Part shown: positions 6,973 through 7,010 of the stretch, in pieces
How positions within the stretch are numbered: position 1 is the stretch's first letter
Layout of the letters: the number at the start of each line of letters is the position of its first letter
NCBI GenBank assembly: GCA_028822945.1
Contig: JAPKCN010000101.1
Span: 1-7,010, forward strand
From: Porticoccaceae bacterium
GTDB taxonomy: Bacteria; Pseudomonadota; Gammaproteobacteria; Pseudomonadales; Porticoccaceae
Direction: 5' to 3'
Length of the DNA: 7,010 nucleotides
Notes under the pieces: generated by a model
Databases searched by the model: none
What the model was told of the DNA's origin: nothing
What the model saw: the letters and a program-made list of their open reading frames with translations, nothing else
Translations under genes and position numbers: made by a program

Positions 6973-7010
6973 TTACCTCGTCATGATCAGATTTCTTCAA
7001 AGGCACATTG

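Noticed and set aside
6959..7010. Possible 3' end of a convergent minus-strand gene such as clpA entering from the right edge.
   Set aside because: Only 7 to 16 codons are visible depending on frame, and I cannot match them to a known C-terminus.

Overview
This window is a conserved housekeeping block of a gammaproteobacterium, probably in the broad Pseudomonadales/Cellvibrionales-like range. I infer this from gene order. A minus-strand run of ftsK, lolA, crcB and serS is divergent from a plus-strand run of trxB, aat, bpt (ate) and infA. From memory, this is close to the Pseudomonas arrangement. The proteins are typical gammaproteobacterial forms and base composition is moderate. I see no phage, insertion sequence, CRISPR array, RNA gene or defence system.

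Left half (minus strand, read from about 4000 down to 1): ftsK (DNA translocase) overlaps lolA (periplasmic lipoprotein carrier) by 4 bases. A 7-bp tandem repeat runs through the lolA stop codon, and the rarA gene normally found next is absent. What follows is a dead crcB (fluoride channel), then the first 134 codons of serS (seryl-tRNA synthetase), which leaves the window at base 1. The crcB copy can be read without any frameshift over its full family length, from its GTG start with a Shine-Dalgarno site to a TGA that overlaps the serS ATG. It carries two in-frame stops and has lost several conserved residues.

Middle: the 5' ends of ftsK and trxB face each other across about 170-220 bases that must hold both promoters. 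The best candidate promoter serves trxB. For ftsK, a TTG start at 3957 has a far better ribosome-binding site than the longer reading from 4008.

Right half (plus strand): trxB (thioredoxin reductase) and aat (leucyl/phenylalanyl-tRNA-protein transferase) are 5 bases apart. Then come bpt (aspartate/glutamate leucyltransferase), whose best start is a TTG at 5965, and infA (translation initiation factor IF-1). The aat and bpt products both write N-terminal degrons for the ClpS/ClpAP protease.

The points most worth a second look are the decayed crcB, the missing rarA and the heptamer repeat array. All three lie between lolA and serS, which suggests this interval has been locally remodelled. I do not see evidence of a previously undescribed system.
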